Shown here one piece after another: positions 12,508 through 13,329 of a stretch of 13,329 nt of DNA. The first letter of the stretch is position 1. Every line of letters begins with the position of its first letter. Under the pieces are notes generated by a model. That model saw nothing but the letters and a program-made list of their open reading frames with translations, had not been told where the DNA came from and ran no database searches. The DNA lies in NCBI GenBank assembly GCA_023425455.1, contig JAFACP010000247.1, positions 1-13,329 of the forward strand. The letters run 5' to 3'. Source of the stretch: Pseudomonadota bacterium. GTDB lineage: Bacteria; Pseudomonadota; Gammaproteobacteria; Enterobacterales; Enterobacteriaceae. Position numbers and translations under genes: made by a program.

Positions 12508-13329
12508 ATGTCAGAACAGGCGCTAAAACAGCAGATCCAGAATCTGAAAAAGCATAACGCCCGGCTTGTCAGGCTGGCGCGTGACGCCCGCAGCAAGCTC
12601 AGCGCCGCCCTCGACGGTACCGGCCTCTGCCTGTGGCAGCTCGACGTGCCCAGCGGAAAACTGATTATCTACAACCGCCGCTGGGGCGCCATGCTTGGCT
12701 ATCAGCCAAAGGAGCTCAGCGCCCAGTTCGAGGTCTGGCGTGACCACCTTCACCCTGATGACAAACAGCAGGTGCTGGACGCTTTTTACGATCACCTGCA
12801 CGGCAAAACCCCCTTCTATGAAGCATTGCATCGTATGCAGCATAAGAATGGCACCGTCACCTGGGTGCTGGACCGGGGGCGCGTCAGCGAATGGGACGAG
12901 AACGGTAACCCGCTCAAGGTCACCGGCACCCATATCGATATGACCAAGGAGAAGCAGTACGAGGAACAGCTCGCGCAGCTCGCCAACCACGATCCGTTAA
13001 CCGGGCTGGCAAACCGCCATGCCTTAATCAGGCAGTTTGCCGAACTAAAGGAGCACGGCCCGCTGTGCGTGGCATTTATCGATCTCGATGACTTTAAAAC
13101 GGTTAACGATACCTTTGGTCATCGCAGCGGTGACGAGCTGCTGATTCAGCTCAGCCAGCGCCTGCGTGAATGCAGTCCGAACGGCGCGCTGGTCGGCCGA
13201 CTCGGCGGAGATGAATTTGTCCTGCTGCTGCCCTTTCCGCTTTCCAGTTTGCTGGTCAACAGCACGGCACATAACTGTCTGCGCGCCGCGCTTACCCCCT
13301 TCGAGCTGGATAACGGCCAGGCGCAGGTG
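12508..13329 (+). CDS. PAS-GGDEF diguanylate cyclase, N-terminal part (runs off right edge)
   Basis: The frame from ATG 12508 stays open for 274 codons to the right edge. Residues 1-30 form a charged helix, probably coiled coil. A PAS domain with PAC segment spans about 31-148 (YNRRWGAMLGYQPKEL, HPDD, HKNGTVTWVLDRG, GTHIDMTKEK). The GGDEF domain begins at DPLTGLANR (162-170), has IDLDDFKTVND (191-201) with metal-binding Asp192, and carries an intact GGDEF at 233-237. It should therefore make cyclic di-GMP from two GTP. The inhibitory I-site RxxD, expected at 224-227, reads PNGA, so product inhibition is probably lost. No membrane segment is seen, so it senses in the cytoplasm. An additional C-terminal domain such as EAL cannot be excluded beyond the edge. 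The ribosome site (GAAGAG) is modest. Confidence 0.88.
   Translation, partial: MSEQALKQQIQNLKKHNARLVRLARDARSKLSAALDGTGLCLWQLDVPSGKLIIYNRRWGAMLGYQPKELSAQFEVWRDHLHPDDKQQVLDAFYDHLHGKTPFYEALHRMQHKNGTVTWVLDRGRVSEWDENGNPLKVTGTHIDMTKEKQYEEQLAQLANHDPLTGLANRHALIRQFAELKEHGPLCVAFIDLDDFKTVNDTFGHRSGDELLIQLSQRLRECSPNGALVGRLGGDEFVLLLPFPLSSLLVNSTAHNCLRAALTPFELDNGQAQV

Noticed and set aside
12523..12990. 155-codon leftward open frame
   Set aside because: It is antisense to the PAS-GGDEF gene, which has clear motifs and stays open to the right edge.

Overview
The window looks like the chromosome of a member of the Enterobacteriaceae (Enterobacter, Lelliottia or Klebsiella type). The glutathionylspermidine synthetase/amidase and the YghU-type transferase match my memory of the E. 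coli proteins almost end to end. Spacing, Shine-Dalgarno sequences and U-tract terminators are also typical of enterics. There is no sign of phage, insertion sequence, CRISPR or RNA gene. The species cannot be fixed from this sequence alone.

Layout. The left edge holds the first 128 codons of a leftward major facilitator transporter. It is followed by about 0.8 kb without a convincing gene. From 1.16 to 6.9 kb lies a sugar-acid catabolic locus. A leftward enolase-superfamily dehydratase of the ManD/RspA subgroup faces a rightward operon of three genes: a gluconate 5-dehydrogenase-like SDR, an ACS-type MFS permease and an L-idonate 5-dehydrogenase-like zinc enzyme. The operon is closed by a strong terminator, and a FadR-type GntR regulator gene with its own promoter follows. 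I find three related copies of a TNGT-N3-ACNA-type palindrome, one on each of the three promoters I propose for this locus, plus a CRP-like site between the divergent genes. The simplest model is import of L-idonate (or a related hexonate such as L-gulonate), oxidation to 5-ketogluconate, reduction to D-gluconate, and repression of the whole locus by the local GntR protein until substrate appears. The parts list differs from the K-12 idn system, which uses a GntP-type permease and a LacI-type regulator.

From 6.9 to 10.6 kb is a thiol-redox block. The bifunctional glutathionylspermidine synthetase/amidase gene (gss) runs leftward. A small DsbA-fold protein with a CPFS (single-cysteine) active site and yghU run rightward. 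A REP-like palindrome separates the last two.

From 10.6 to 12.3 kb two leftward genes are coupled by a TGATG overlap. The first encodes an exported BtuF/FepB/MolA-type binding protein. The second encodes a ModA-like binding-protein domain with no signal peptide. No permease or ATPase accompanies them. The right edge holds the first 274 codons of a rightward PAS-GGDEF diguanylate cyclase that lacks the usual inhibitory I-site.

I see no clearly unprecedented system. The best leads are the self-contained operator set of the hexonate locus, the ManD-type enzyme of uncertain substrate, the single-cysteine thioredoxin-fold protein beside gss/yghU, and the orphan binding-protein pair.
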